39,722 nt of DNA from assembly GCA_021323705.1 (NCBI GenBank), contig JAJPKL010000028.1, positions 1 through 39,722 on the forward strand, read 5' to 3'. The position numbers were made by a program, and so were the translations under genes. The notes beneath the pieces were generated by a model. It had not been told where the DNA came from. It made no database searches and was given only the letters and a program-made list of their open reading frames with translations. This DNA comes from Nitrososphaerota archaeon. Its GTDB lineage: Archaea > Thermoproteota > Nitrososphaeria > Nitrososphaerales > Nitrosopumilaceae. Below are positions 1 through 8,626 of this stretch, piece by piece. Position 1 is the stretch's first letter, and the number at the start of each line of letters is the position of its first letter.

Positions 1-126
1 GTCAAATGCAGGAAGAAAGTCGAGATCGCAAATCCAAAAGAAGTTAAGCTAAAGAATGGACGACCTGCGGTAAAGGGCCAATGCCCAAAATGTGGCACTA
101 ACGTCTTTCGAATAGGAAAGCCTTAG
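1..126 (+). CDS. DUF5679-type small zinc protein, 3' end only
   Basis: This is the last 41 codons of a gene that begins before the window. The visible protein has a CRKK stretch after an upstream Cys, then a region rich in Lys and Asn, then CPKCG, and ends FRIGKP. This matches my memory of the DUF5679 family, very small proteins with two paired-cysteine knuckles that probably bind one zinc. No function is established. A T-rich stretch (about 134-148) follows the TAG stop and could serve as an archaeal terminator before the aIF2-beta gene. The family call is good. The true start is not visible. Confidence 0.75.
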   Translation, partial: VKCRKKVEIANPKEVKLKNGRPAVKGQCPKCGTNVFRIGKP

Positions 127-189
127 AGGACCACTTTCTTCTTTTTTGAAACTAAATCAATATAGGTAGCGGCAGAGCCAAACATATAG

Positions 190-612
190 TTGACAAAAAG
201 CGATTACGAGAAACTACTCAAGAAAGTACAAGATAAGGTAACTGAAATTAGAAAGGATTCTACATCTAGGTTTGAACTTCCCAAAGTTGACATTATGTGG
301 CAAGGCAACAGGACATTTTTCCGAAACTTTCCAGAATTTCCAAAAGTATTGCGCCGAGAACCTGAAAAAATTCTCCAGTATCTTTCTAAAGAATTTGCAA
401 CTCCTGCTCAATATGCTGGCGATAAGGCTGTGTTTGTAGGCAAAAAAGAGCCTCACGAATTCACATCCCTACTAACTAGATATGTAAAAGAATACGTAGA
501 GTGCCCCATGTGTAAAAGCCCCGATACAAGAATAGAAAAATCCAACAGAGTGCACTTTCTTGTATGCGAGGCGTGCGGAGCTAAGTCAAGTCTAAAGGGC
601 CAATACGCATAA
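190..612 (+). CDS. eif2b: Translation initiation factor aIF2 subunit beta
   Basis: A 140-aa protein of typical archaeal aIF2-beta length. aIF2 is the heterotrimer that carries initiator Met-tRNA to the small ribosomal subunit. The N-terminal helix is followed by the alpha/beta core (FPxxPKVLRREPEKILQYL, about residues 47-67). A C-terminal zinc ribbon follows, with CPMC at about 105-108 and CEAC at about 126-129. The start is TTG at 190, with an AT-rich TATA-like stretch (AATCAATATAG, about 155-165) upstream, so translation may be leaderless. The stop TAA shares its last base with the ATG of the next gene, so the two are probably one transcript. Confidence 0.95.
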   Translation: MTKSDYEKLLKKVQDKVTEIRKDSTSRFELPKVDIMWQGNRTFFRNFPEFPKVLRREPEKILQYLSKEFATPAQYAGDKAVFVGKKEPHEFTSLLTRYVKEYVECPMCKSPDTRIEKSNRVHFLVCEACGAKSSLKGQYA

Positions 613-908
613 TGGCCTTTGCAGTAAGAATTGTAAACTATCAGCGTAACAGGATGTTAAACATATGTGACTCTAATCTAGTTGGAAGGACTCTGGTTGA
701 AGCAGATTTGACTATGAACATAACCCAAAGCTATTTTGCAGAAAGGATTGTAGACGAAAAAGAAGCAGAACAGTTGCTGCGCAATTCTTCTATTATCAAC
801 ATGGTTGGAGAAGAAACCGTTAACCTTTCAGTAAAAATTGGAATTGGTTCACAAAAAGGAGTGAAAAAGATTGAAGGTGTTCCATTCCTTTTAGTTTTTA
901 AATTTTGA
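612..908 (+). CDS. DUF424 family protein
   Basis: A 98-aa protein starting on the last base of the aIF2-beta stop codon (TAATG), so it is almost certainly co-translated with it. It fits the archaeal DUF424 family in length and in features such as the N-terminal N-x-C-D and the central DEKEAEQLLRNSSIINMVGE segment. In many archaea DUF424 sits beside aIF2-beta and other translation genes, which suggests a translation or RNA-related role, but the biochemical function is unknown. There are no membrane segments or signal peptide. The beginning of the next gene's promoter follows the stop directly. Confidence 0.85.
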   Translation: MAFAVRIVNYQRNRMLNICDSNLVGRTLVEADLTMNITQSYFAERIVDEKEAEQLLRNSSIINMVGEETVNLSVKIGIGSQKGVKKIEGVPFLLVFKF

Positions 909-920
909 AAATACAACAAT

Positions 921-930
921 TATATACTTA
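921..930 (+). promoter_or_regulatory. TATA box for the aIF1A gene
   Basis: TATATACTTA lies 26-35 bases before the TTG start at 956, the distance expected for an archaeal TATA box when transcription begins at or just before the start codon. No ribosome binding site is visible between them, which supports a leaderless transcript. Confidence 0.6.
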
Positions 931-955
931 CTGAGTAGATCGAAGACTGAGAATT

Positions 956-1267
956 TTGGGAAAGCGTAAAGTACTAAGCGAAAGCGAACTGAAGGAAATG
1001 AAAATGCCTGAAGAAGGGGAGATGCTTGGCAGAGTCATTAAACTATTGGGAAGTGATCATGTTTTAGTAAAATGCACTGATGATAAAACAAGAATGGGAA
1101 GAATTCGTGGTAAGCTGAAACGAAAAATATGGATCCGTGACAACGACATTGTAACTATAGCTCCATGGGATTTCAAAGCAGACGACCGAGGAGACATCAC
1201 GTGGAGATACACACTGTCGCAAGTAGACTGGCTAAAGGAAAACGGATATCTTCCAAAAGATTTTTGA
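956..1267 (+). CDS. eif1a: Translation initiation factor aIF1A
   Basis: A 103-aa protein with the S1-like OB fold of IF1/eIF1A, which occupies the ribosomal A site during initiation. Family features include MPEEGEMLGRVIKLLGSDHV, the RIRGKLKRKIWI segment on the RNA-binding face, and the conserved VTIAPWDF. The TTG start at 956 gives MGKRK and is preceded by TATATACTTA at about 26-35 bases, consistent with leaderless translation. The long acidic C-terminal tail of the eukaryotic factor is absent, as is usual in archaea. It begins a new transcript, followed 37 bases later by rio1. Confidence 0.96.
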   Translation: MGKRKVLSESELKEMKMPEEGEMLGRVIKLLGSDHVLVKCTDDKTRMGRIRGKLKRKIWIRDNDIVTIAPWDFKADDRGDITWRYTLSQVDWLKENGYLPKDF

Positions 1268-1304
1268 GAGCGCAATCAATTTTACCAAGTTTGTTTAACT
1301 CACA

Positions 1305-2090
1305 ATGTTGACCGATGAACTTCAGAAAAAGTTAGCAAGACAAATTGACAGTAAGCTTTTAGAAAAAGATAGAGAAAGAAAATCTGAAAAAGATGGGTTT
1401 AACAAAAACAAAACACTTGACGAAGTTTTTGATAAATCTACAACGATGATTGTTTCAGGCCTGAAAAATTCCAAAATAATTTCTTATGTGAACGGCGCTG
1501 TGGGCTCTGGCAAAGAATCAAAGACGTACTGGGCAGTAGGGCCGTCTGGAAATGATCTGGCATTGAAGATATATCTTGTAGCTACCTCAAACTTCAAAAA
1601 AAGATATCCATACCTATTGGGAGATCCTAGATTTACAAAGGTTAGGAAGGGCACCAGGCACTTGGTTGAACTGTGGGCACAAAAAGAATTTGCCAACCTC
1701 AGCCAGTGCTATGAGAGCGGCATTCCCTGCGCCAAGCCTATAACCATAGTGAGAAATGTACTTGTGATGGACTTTGTAGGGAAAAATGGAGTTCCAGAGC
1801 CATTGTTGGTTGAAACCGAAGTAAACTACGAAGATTATGAAAACGCGATAACCATAATCGATGACTTGTACAATAAGGCAAAGCTTGTGCATGCTGACTT
1901 TTCAGAGTATAACATATTCAAGACCGAGAAAGGGCTGGTGGTCTTTGATTTTGGGTCTTCGGTAGACACTAGGCATCCAAATGCGGCAGAGTTTCTTGAG
2001 AGAGATATTAAAAATATAACCAAATTCTTTGTTAAGAGGGGATTGACTGTTACAAATCCATCTGATGTGATAAAGAGGATAATGAAATGA
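1305..2090 (+). CDS. rio1: RIO1-type atypical serine protein kinase/ATPase
   Basis: A 261-aa RIO kinase, which acts in late small-subunit ribosome maturation. Visible features are the RIO P-loop equivalent GAVGSGKES (about 64-72), the lysine in DLALKIY (K88), the catalytic loop HADFSEYN (H196, D198, N203), and the metal-binding DFG-like FDFGSS with D215. It has no regulatory extensions, which fits RIO1 rather than RIO2 (no N-terminal winged helix is seen). Its TGA overlaps the ATG of the KH-domain gene, giving ATGA. In eukaryotes the RIO kinases and the Dim2/Pno1 KH protein act on the same pre-40S particle, so this adjacency is meaningful. Confidence 0.95.
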   Translation: MLTDELQKKLARQIDSKLLEKDRERKSEKDGFNKNKTLDEVFDKSTTMIVSGLKNSKIISYVNGAVGSGKESKTYWAVGPSGNDLALKIYLVATSNFKKRYPYLLGDPRFTKVRKGTRHLVELWAQKEFANLSQCYESGIPCAKPITIVRNVLVMDFVGKNGVPEPLLVETEVNYEDYENAITIIDDLYNKAKLVHADFSEYNIFKTEKGLVVFDFGSSVDTRHPNAAEFLERDIKNITKFFVKRGLTVTNPSDVIKRIMK

Positions 2091-2659
2091 TCTTTGAAAA
2101 AATGATACTTATTCCTCTGGAAAGAGTGGGTGCCCTCATAGGGAAATCTGGAAAAGTAAAAGCCAAGATAGAAAAGATCTGCTCAGTCTCCTTATCAATT
2201 GATGGACAAACAGGAGAGATTATTATTAGAGGAACCGGTGATGTCGAAAACATGATGCCATTTAAAGCAGAAGAGTTAGTACTGGCAATAGGTCGAGGAT
2301 TTTCTCCTGACAAAGCCATGAGGCTTCTTGAAGGCGAAAACTCATTACATATAATCGATTTACGGGAATTTGTGGGAAAGTCTACATCGCAAATAGAACG
2401 TGTAAAAGGCAGAATAATAGGTGAAGGAGGAAGGGTACGAAAAAATGTTGAGGATTTGAGCGGTGCAAGCGTCTCAGTTTATGGTCGCACAGTTGCTATT
2501 ATCGGAGAAGGTAAACAGCTACGGTCTGCGGTCCAGGCAATAACTGCTCTTTCAAGCGGTAGCACTCATGGTAAAGTTTACAACGATCTCCAAGAATCAA
2601 GGAGAAGGCAAAAGATGGAAAAATTACAGCTATGGGAGGGTGAAAACGTATTTGAGTAA
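2087..2659 (+). CDS. KH-domain RNA-binding protein, Dim2/Pno1-like
   Basis: A 190-aa protein with two KH domains. The first contains the motif RVGALIGKSGKVKAKIE (about 14-30). The second has RIIGEGGRVRKNVEDLSGA (about 109-127), a GxxG loop (GEGG) that contacts RNA. Archaeal homologues resemble Dim2/Pno1, which helps in small-subunit rRNA maturation. The start ATG overlaps the rio1 stop; a second Met six codons in (before ILIPLER) is another possible start. The end of the gene contains GGAGG and overlaps the likely start of top6B, so translation is probably coupled. Confidence 0.9.
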   Translation: MIFEKMILIPLERVGALIGKSGKVKAKIEKICSVSLSIDGQTGEIIIRGTGDVENMMPFKAEELVLAIGRGFSPDKAMRLLEGENSLHIIDLREFVGKSTSQIERVKGRIIGEGGRVRKNVEDLSGASVSVYGRTVAIIGEGKQLRSAVQAITALSSGSTHGKVYNDLQESRRRQKMEKLQLWEGENVFE

Positions 2660-4487
2660 AGAGACTTTCAGCCAAATATCTCCAAGTGAGTTCTTTTACA
2701 GGAATCGAGATCTTGCTGGCTTTAGCAACCCTACAAGGTCACTTTATACATCTGTGAGAGAATTTGTAGAAAACGCGCTAGACGCTTGCGACCAAAAGAA
2801 GATACTTCCTGATATTCATCTATCAATAAAGGCAGTAGATGCTGAACAATCTGACCCAAAGCACTACATCTTGACTGTCAAAGACAACGGTCCTGGCATA
2901 GAGCCAAAACACGTACCACATGCGTTTGGAACTGTTCTTTACGGCTCAAAGTTTGGACTCAAGCAGGCAAGGGGAATGTTTGGCCTTGGGGCTACTATGG
3001 CTATATTGTACGGCCAAATAACTACCAACAAACCTGTCACTGTGAAAAGCTGTGCAGACGGAAAAACAAGCGATGAGTTTGTAATGTTGCTTGACATCCA
3101 GAAAAATAAACCTGTTATCCTCAAACACAATGTAAAGGAAGCAACAAAGACAGGACTTGCCGTAAGTATTGTGCTTGAGGGAGATTACTCAAAAGCAGGA
3201 TCAAAGATACGCGACTATGTCTCTCAAACATCACTTATCACTCCTTATGCTTCAATTTCATTTGAAGATCCTTCTGGCGAAAAATTCCATTATCCAAGAA
3301 TTGTAAAGGAAATGCCTCCTCCACCTACTGTAATCAAACCACATCCACATGGTGTTGATGTTGAAACCATACGAAGAATGATAGTGGATACACATTACCA
3401 GATTCCTCCAGTAGATAATAAAATGATAGAAAAAGTAAGAAAGGAATTGGGTCAAAAGAAAAATCTTTCAGCTAAAGACATCCTTGAGAGAGCACAGAAG
3501 CGGTGGTCAGAACTATCAAGACCGGTTAGAACAATTATTGCTGTAATGTCATTTTTGAATATAGACTTTGACGGGCTGCAAAAGATGCGAATTGATGACA
3601 TTGATGTTGCCAACAAAAAAATCACATACTGGGATTTTGGTGAATCCCAATCTCACTCTATAGATCTCGACCCTGAAAGTCCATTCTATAAACAACTTGC
3701 AAATACAGTACAGGGTGACACACTGGTTACATTTTTGACCAAAAGATTTCAAAGAGTAGGGCCGACAACAGCAGAAAAGTTCTGCGAGTTTGCAAAACTC
3801 AAGCCTGAGAGGAGAATAGGAAGCATGACAAACGAGGAACTTGTCAGGCTTGCAGACGCACTGCAGAAATTTGATGACTTCCTTGCCCCCGATCCGAGCT
3901 GTCTTGCACCTTTAGGAGAAGAGCCTCTCTCCAAGGGTGTCATGAAGTTTTTCAATCCTGAATTTGCCTCTGTGATACAGCGTAGCGCGTCTGCATATTC
4001 CGGATTTCCATTCATTGTAGAGATGGGTATAGCGTACGGCGGAGACATTCCGTCAACTGGACTTAAGGTATATAGATTTGCCAACCGAATTCCGTTGCTT
4101 TATGACGAAGGAAGCGACGTTGTGCTAAAAATAGTCAACGAGATGGATTGGAGCAGGTACAAAGTAAAAGGCGATCCTCCTCTTGTCATAGTTTCTCATA
4201 TCTGTTCTACTAGAATTCCATACAAGACAGTTGGAAAGGAAAATGTTGCAGATAGGCCAGAACTTGAGCGTGAACTGAAAAATGCATTGCAGTATTTGGC
4301 AAGAAAGCTTGCTGTCCACATGTCAAGACAAGGTGCTGCAGACATGGCAAAGAAACGAGCCAACCTCTATGCAAAATATGTGCCTCTTATAGCTCAATTT
4401 GCAACAGAACTGTCGGGAAAGAAAAAAGAACCAAATTATAAACAACTAATAAAGATGGGAAGTGAAATTGAAGAACAAATCCAATAA
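2652..4487 (+). CDS. top6B: DNA topoisomerase VI subunit B
   Basis: The GHKL ATPase subunit of type IIB topoisomerase, which relaxes and decatenates DNA with subunit A. Bergerat motifs are clear: REFVENALDACD (the metal-binding Asn), VKDNGPGIE, and the glycine-rich lid near RGMFGLGATMA. An open reading frame extends to 2568, but the family normally begins just before 'SPSEFF'. I prefer the TTG at 2652, which overlaps the KH gene stop and has GGAGGG 11 bases upstream. A GTG at 2640 is also possible. From 2652 the protein is 611 aa. The 3' end overlaps top6A by 26 bases. Confidence 0.94.
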   Translation: MSKETFSQISPSEFFYRNRDLAGFSNPTRSLYTSVREFVENALDACDQKKILPDIHLSIKAVDAEQSDPKHYILTVKDNGPGIEPKHVPHAFGTVLYGSKFGLKQARGMFGLGATMAILYGQITTNKPVTVKSCADGKTSDEFVMLLDIQKNKPVILKHNVKEATKTGLAVSIVLEGDYSKAGSKIRDYVSQTSLITPYASISFEDPSGEKFHYPRIVKEMPPPPTVIKPHPHGVDVETIRRMIVDTHYQIPPVDNKMIEKVRKELGQKKNLSAKDILERAQKRWSELSRPVRTIIAVMSFLNIDFDGLQKMRIDDIDVANKKITYWDFGESQSHSIDLDPESPFYKQLANTVQGDTLVTFLTKRFQRVGPTTAEKFCEFAKLKPERRIGSMTNEELVRLADALQKFDDFLAPDPSCLAPLGEEPLSKGVMKFFNPEFASVIQRSASAYSGFPFIVEMGIAYGGDIPSTGLKVYRFANRIPLLYDEGSDVVLKIVNEMDWSRYKVKGDPPLVIVSHICSTRIPYKTVGKENVADRPELERELKNALQYLARKLAVHMSRQGAADMAKKRANLYAKYVPLIAQFATELSGKKKEPNYKQLIKMGSEIEEQIQ

Positions 4488-5568
4488 ACAAAAGACAGCA
4501 GAGGCAAGAAAAGAGAAACTTCTATCCGTCCTGCAGGACCACGGCGTTAACATATACAACGATCTTGATCAAGGCAAGTTTCCACAGTTTGTTATTCCAA
4601 GCAGGTCAGTAAACAATATTGTATATGACAAGAAAATCAGACAATACATTCTGGGAAATGCGCGTGCGGTTCGAAGCTCAAGAAACATGTCGCAACTTCG
4701 CTCTTACACTCAGCTTGCATGGCTTGCATTTTTTGTCAACAGGCTTATACGAGAAGGAAAGTCCTCTACGCTAAGAGACATCTATTATTCGTCTCAAGCG
4801 TTCAGCATAGATTTTGAAGACCAGCCAGAATCAGATAACATCATAGTGGATTTGGAAGCAGTCACTTCAAGTCCACGCGAAGAATTCCACATCTTCCCAG
4901 AAGAGAGAAGTAGTGTCTTTGGTGACCTTACTATTGAATATACAGTACCTGGCTATGAAGGCAAAAGGGTAAACTTGTCTGACCATCCTGATGGGTATTT
5001 GATAGGTCCAAGTCTTAGCAGCGCAGAGTTGGTCGATACAAGCGCTGAACTAGTCATTGCCATTGAGAAGGGTGGTCTCTTTACAAGGTTTGTGGAAGAA
5101 AACGTGCACAAAAAATTCAAGTCAATCATTGTAGATACTGCAGGACAAGCGCCGCGTTCCACTAGAAGCCTCTTGCGTAGACTGAATCAGGAACTGGGAC
5201 TTCCAGTAGTAATATTGGCCGACGGCGACGTCTATGGAGAGCACATTGCTATGGTGATAAAGTCTGGGTCAGCCAACGCGGCTCACTTGCGTGAGCTAAC
5301 TGTGCCAGATGCCAAATGGCTTGGAGTATGGGCAACTGATATTGAAAAATACAAGCTGCCTACCATACCAATGACCGAGTCTGACATTAAAAGAATCTAT
5401 GACTTGCAAAAAGATCCGAGATATCAAGAAGGAAACTGGAAAAAACAACTAGAAGTATTTTTGAAACTCAAGAGAAAGGCTGAACTTGAAGCATTCTCCA
5501 AGTACGGCCTGACAAATATCACAGACAAGTATCTTCCTGCAAAACTGGAAGAATCAAAGAGCCTCTAG
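4462..5568 (+). CDS. top6A: DNA topoisomerase VI subunit A (Spo11-like)
   Basis: The DNA-cleaving subunit of topoisomerase VI, 368 aa. The winged-helix catalytic region has the tyrosine pair in RDIYYSS (Y108/Y109, one of which attacks DNA). The Toprim domain has E202 in VIAIEKGG and the DxD of ILADGDVYG (D254, D256), which bind magnesium. The GTG start lies inside the end of top6B, so the two subunits are translationally coupled. This completes the chain rio1, KH protein, top6B, top6A. The 3' end overlaps the convergent Hsp20-domain gene by 15 bases. Confidence 0.96.
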   Translation: MKLKNKSNKQKTAEARKEKLLSVLQDHGVNIYNDLDQGKFPQFVIPSRSVNNIVYDKKIRQYILGNARAVRSSRNMSQLRSYTQLAWLAFFVNRLIREGKSSTLRDIYYSSQAFSIDFEDQPESDNIIVDLEAVTSSPREEFHIFPEERSSVFGDLTIEYTVPGYEGKRVNLSDHPDGYLIGPSLSSAELVDTSAELVIAIEKGGLFTRFVEENVHKKFKSIIVDTAGQAPRSTRSLLRRLNQELGLPVVILADGDVYGEHIAMVIKSGSANAAHLRELTVPDAKWLGVWATDIEKYKLPTIPMTESDIKRIYDLQKDPRYQEGNWKKQLEVFLKLKRKAELEAFSKYGLTNITDKYLPAKLEESKSL

Positions 5569-6054
5569 CTTTTTTATCCGTAAAGTGAGTACGCCGTTTC
5601 TGTATTTGAAATCAGATATTCCCATATCTGGTGTTGTCTCAATAGGCACTTCCTTTGAAAAGTGACCCGAACCACGTACATACAAAACTCCCTCAATTAA
5701 TCTGACAGTTACCTGATCTTCTGGGCCTGGTACCTCGGCCACAAATACAATCTCATTTTCGCCTTTGATTAGGTCGTATACCCAATTCTTTGTCTCGGAC
5801 TCTTTGGGCGTATATTGCGGCTGAGTATCTTTTGTCATTTTCTTGAGGACTCGAACCCAGTAAATCATAATTGCCGCTGTTATGCCAATCAAGATGAAGC
5901 TTACATATCCCGCATCATTTCTTAGCGACAAGATGTATACTACTCCCAAGAATAAGAGAACCATCAACGGTATTATGAAATCAAACGACTTGTCGTTAGA
6001 ATATCGGCTTTTGTAGCTAGTCAATCTATTCTGTATAAACAACCATCCCTCCAA
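5554..6054 (-). CDS. Two-helix membrane protein with C-terminal Hsp20/alpha-crystallin-like domain
   Basis: A 166-aa protein. Residues about 24-43 and 49-68 are hydrophobic and should form two membrane helices. A charged linker follows. Residues about 92-166 look like an alpha-crystallin domain: alternating strands EIVFVAEVPG, VTVRLIEGVLYVRG, and the final GVLTLRIKK, which resembles the GVLxVxxPK ending of small heat-shock proteins. A membrane-tethered small heat-shock-like domain is unusual; a role in membrane stress is only inference. The gene is convergent with top6A. Confidence 0.75.
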   Translation of the reverse strand: MEGWLFIQNRLTSYKSRYSNDKSFDFIIPLMVLLFLGVVYILSLRNDAGYVSFILIGITAAIMIYWVRVLKKMTKDTQPQYTPKESETKNWVYDLIKGENEIVFVAEVPGPEDQVTVRLIEGVLYVRGSGHFSKEVPIETTPDMGISDFKYRNGVLTLRIKKLEAL

Positions 6055-6115
6055 ATATAAACACTCGTAGATTTTTCAAACCAATTTTGGGGTTAGTGGT
6101 GTTGTTTCTTGATTG

Positions 6116-6685
6116 TCAATTGGAGGATTGGGGGGTTCCCCACCTTTTGAAGAGATCGTGCTCAATCCCAAACTGGTCGAGGCATTTTCCAACTATATGA
6201 TTTATCATGTCATCTATGTTTTTTGGCTTGTTGTAAAATCCTGGCATTGCAGGTAAAATGACTATCCCTATCCTTGCAAGCTTTAGCATGTTTTCAAGAT
6301 GGATGCTTGTCAGCGGAGTCTCTCTTGGAACAATTACCATCTTGCGGGATTCTTTTATAGTGACACCCGCTGCACGCGCAACAAGGGTTTCCTCGTAACC
6401 ATTAGCAATGCTGGAAAGAGTCTTCATACTGCATGGTATTATGATCATCCCATCTGTTTTGTAGGTGCCGCTTGAAACACTTGCAGCCATGTTAGAGTCT
6501 TCAGAATAGCTGGCAGCAAGTGATTTTACATAATTCAGGTCAAAATCTGTTTCTAACGTCAGGCATTTTTTTGCCCATTCAGTCATTATGAGATGAACAT
6601 CAACCTTGCAATGCTTTAGGACTTCAAGCATCCTAATTCCGTAGACAATTCCAGAACTGCCTGTTATCCCTACTATTATCTTCAC
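6116..6685 (-). CDS. ubiX: UbiX-type flavin prenyltransferase
   Basis: A 189-aa flavoprotein of the UbiX/Pad1 family, which attaches a prenyl group to FMN to make the cofactor of UbiD-type decarboxylases. The N-terminal GITGSSGIVYGIRMLE is the flavin-binding loop, and IIIPCSMKTLSSIANGY and VPRETPLTSIHLENMLKLA are diagnostic family motifs. Length is normal. No UbiD partner is in this window, so the decarboxylase served must be elsewhere. It faces the TrmB-like gene across a short divergent promoter region (6686-6740). Confidence 0.93.
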   Translation of the reverse strand: MKIIVGITGSSGIVYGIRMLEVLKHCKVDVHLIMTEWAKKCLTLETDFDLNYVKSLAASYSEDSNMAASVSSGTYKTDGMIIIPCSMKTLSSIANGYEETLVARAAGVTIKESRKMVIVPRETPLTSIHLENMLKLARIGIVILPAMPGFYNKPKNIDDMINHIVGKCLDQFGIEHDLFKRWGTPQSSN

Positions 6686-6740
6686 ACTAGGACTGCTTGC
6701 ATTCGCTATTTAATTTCATAGTTTTGGGCATTCTTTAATT

Positions 6741-7121
6741 ATGGCAAAACTTGTCCATGCACATGTGAGTGTAAACATCAACGATGTTAAAGAAAAACTT
6801 GTTTCAGAACTTAGACTAACACCCATGCAAGCAAAAGTTTTCGTTCTGATTGTAAAGGATGGAAAAAAATCTGCAGAAAATATTGCTCAAAGTCTTGGCA
6901 TATCAAGCTCGCAAGCACTTGAAGTGGCAAAGAGTCTTGTTGATCTCGGTGGGTTCATTGACATAAAGACAGAGTTCGAGTCTATGCATCCGAGATTTGC
7001 TGTGGTTAACATGTATAGAAGAATGTGTTTGCGGGAAAACATTCCTTTTAAAAAGAATTTGCTAGTTGACAACATATCTATTGTTTTAGAAAAACCATAT
7101 GATGATGCAAGAACTAAATAG
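6741..7121 (+). CDS. TrmB-like winged-helix transcription regulator
   Basis: A 126-aa protein with a clear winged helix-turn-helix (about residues 25-75): LTPMQAKVFVLIVKDGKKSA, then AQSLGISSSQALEVAKSLVDLGGF. The LTxxQAKVYxxL pattern is typical of the TrmB family, but the sugar-binding C-terminal domain is absent, so this is a short one-domain form. The target genes cannot be told from the sequence; it is divergent from ubiX. The 3' end overlaps alternative upstream starts of the next gene. Confidence 0.75.
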   Translation: MAKLVHAHVSVNINDVKEKLVSELRLTPMQAKVFVLIVKDGKKSAENIAQSLGISSSQALEVAKSLVDLGGFIDIKTEFESMHPRFAVVNMYRRMCLRENIPFKKNLLVDNISIVLEKPYDDARTK

Positions 7122-7143
7122 AACCCATTATGGAGAAGGAACG

Positions 7144-7542
7144 ATGTCTGTAGATCAAGATTCTTGTAAACATGAGATAGTTTACTTTGGAGTAACCAAC
7201 ATAAATTATGAAAAAAGAACTATAGGTTCTGTAGACTCGTGGCGTTGTGTAAAATGTAAAAAGTTATTCTGTGAGGAAAAACAACTAGGAATTGACAGCA
7301 TTGTTGATTATGTTGGAATGCCAAAGATATCTTCAGATCAAAAATGGGCAGTCCTCTTATGTAACCTAAAAAAACACAAGGAAAAATGGAAGCTTGTAAG
7401 GATGAAAAAAGATGACGAAATTCAGCATGAATGTTTGGGAGACAAAGTCGTTACACTCAAAGTCAAAGACTTTAAGGTAGAAGATGACAAGCACTGGAAC
7501 TTTTTAATTGAAAACTCCATAAACAAGGCAGTCGAGATTTAG
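7144..7542 (+). CDS. Hypothetical protein with an N-terminal cysteine/histidine zinc-binding segment
   Basis: The reading frame extends back to 7099, but the ATG at 7144 is preceded by GGAGAAGGA at a good ribosome-binding distance, so I take it as the start (132 aa). The N-terminal part has CKHE, then CVKCKK and a further Cys after Phe, a plausible zinc site. The remainder is a mixed alpha/beta sequence with a Trp in KHWNFLIENS near the end. I do not recognise the family. It follows the TrmB-like gene closely and is followed 9 bases later by another small gene, so the three may be co-transcribed. Confidence 0.65.
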   Translation: MSVDQDSCKHEIVYFGVTNINYEKRTIGSVDSWRCVKCKKLFCEEKQLGIDSIVDYVGMPKISSDQKWAVLLCNLKKHKEKWKLVRMKKDDEIQHECLGDKVVTLKVKDFKVEDDKHWNFLIENSINKAVEI

Positions 7543-7550
7543 AATCCAGT

Positions 7551-7835
7551 ATGAATCTTGAGGTTCATATAAACAACGTGCATGGAAGCCAAATCGCAGC
7601 CAAGATAACGGGAATTTTCACTCTGGATGGCCACTCCTTCAAGTTTAATGCTATTGCATTTGGAAGGATAGGAGGCCACAATGTCGGCGCAAAAATTTCA
7701 AAAACAGTCCAAAAGGAATTAGTAAAACTTGGCTACAACGCAGATGATGTCATAAACGAACTACAGCAAAAACTAGTTCGTGGAGACATCTCTATACCTG
7801 AAGGACTCAAAAAAGAATCCTTTGCAGACAGCTAA
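7551..7835 (+). CDS. Conserved-looking hypothetical protein
   Basis: A 94-aa soluble protein with no membrane segment or cysteine. The first half is beta-rich ([19 protein letters not shown], then [14 protein letters not shown]) and the second half is helical. I do not recognise a family. It starts 9 bases after the preceding gene, suggesting one transcript, and its stop overlaps by 4 bases the stop of the convergent mtnP gene. Confidence 0.6.
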   Translation: MNLEVHINNVHGSQIAAKITGIFTLDGHSFKFNAIAFGRIGGHNVGAKISKTVQKELVKLGYNADDVINELQQKLVRGDISIPEGLKKESFADS

Positions 7836-8626
7836 AACCCTGCCTCTTCTAGTGCTTTTGCACACGAGCAGCTTCTCTGTTGGGGTATGAGGTCAAGAAG
7901 CACGCCAAGAAGATTCTTTGTAGTGTGCACATTTTTTGATAGTGTTTCTAAAACCTCTTTGGCAGTAACTGGCTTTTCTGACCATACATCATAATCTGTT
8001 ATGGTGGAAATTGAGACATAACACATCTGGGCCTCCCTTGCAAGCTGGCATTCTGGAACAAGGGTCATTCCTATTATGTCCGCCCCTATGACATTTTTGT
8101 AGAGCTTGGACTCTGCCCGTGTGGAAAATCTAGGTCCTTCTATGCAGACATAGGTTGCATCCTTGTGTAGGTGCAAATCAATCTTTTTTGCAGCACTGTA
8201 TACCGAAGCTTGAAGCTCTGGGCAGAAGGGGTCTGCTACCGATATGTGAATTACTTTACCATCTTCAAAAAGGGTATATTTTCTTGATTTTGTAAAATCG
8301 ATAAACTGGGAAGGAATGACAAAATCTCCAGGCTTTAATTTTTCTTGCAGGCTGCCAACTGCAGACGGTGCAATTATTCTCTTGATTCCCATCTCTTTGA
8401 ACGCCCAGATATTTGCTCTAAAGTTTATCAAGTGGGGAGGGATTGTGTGTTTTCTTCCATGCCTTGGCATGAACGCAACTTTTCTGCCCTTGTAAATTCC
8501 AACTGTGATGGAATCAGAAGTTTTCCCAAAGGGTGTGTCTACTGTGATCTCTTTGCTCTCACTTAGTAGGCCTGGGTCATAGATTCCAGTGCCACCAAAT
8601 ATCCCTATTTCAGCTTGCTCTGTCAA
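7832..8626 (-). CDS. mtnP: S-methyl-5'-thioadenosine phosphorylase
   Basis: A 264-aa enzyme that splits methylthioadenosine with phosphate into adenine and methylthioribose-1-phosphate. Family motifs are FGGTGIYD at the phosphate-binding N-terminus, [41 protein letters not shown] and [14 protein letters not shown]. The C-terminus contains CSC, resembling the paired-cysteine end I recall from the thermostable Sulfolobus MTAP II. The start ATG overlaps the stop of apt (ATGA), so product adenine is passed to a co-translated salvage enzyme. Confidence 0.95.
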   Translation of the reverse strand: MTEQAEIGIFGGTGIYDPGLLSESKEITVDTPFGKTSDSITVGIYKGRKVAFMPRHGRKHTIPPHLINFRANIWAFKEMGIKRIIAPSAVGSLQEKLKPGDFVIPSQFIDFTKSRKYTLFEDGKVIHISVADPFCPELQASVYSAAKKIDLHLHKDATYVCIEGPRFSTRAESKLYKNVIGADIIGMTLVPECQLAREAQMCYVSISTITDYDVWSEKPVTAKEVLETLSKNVHTTKNLLGVLLDLIPQQRSCSCAKALEEAGF

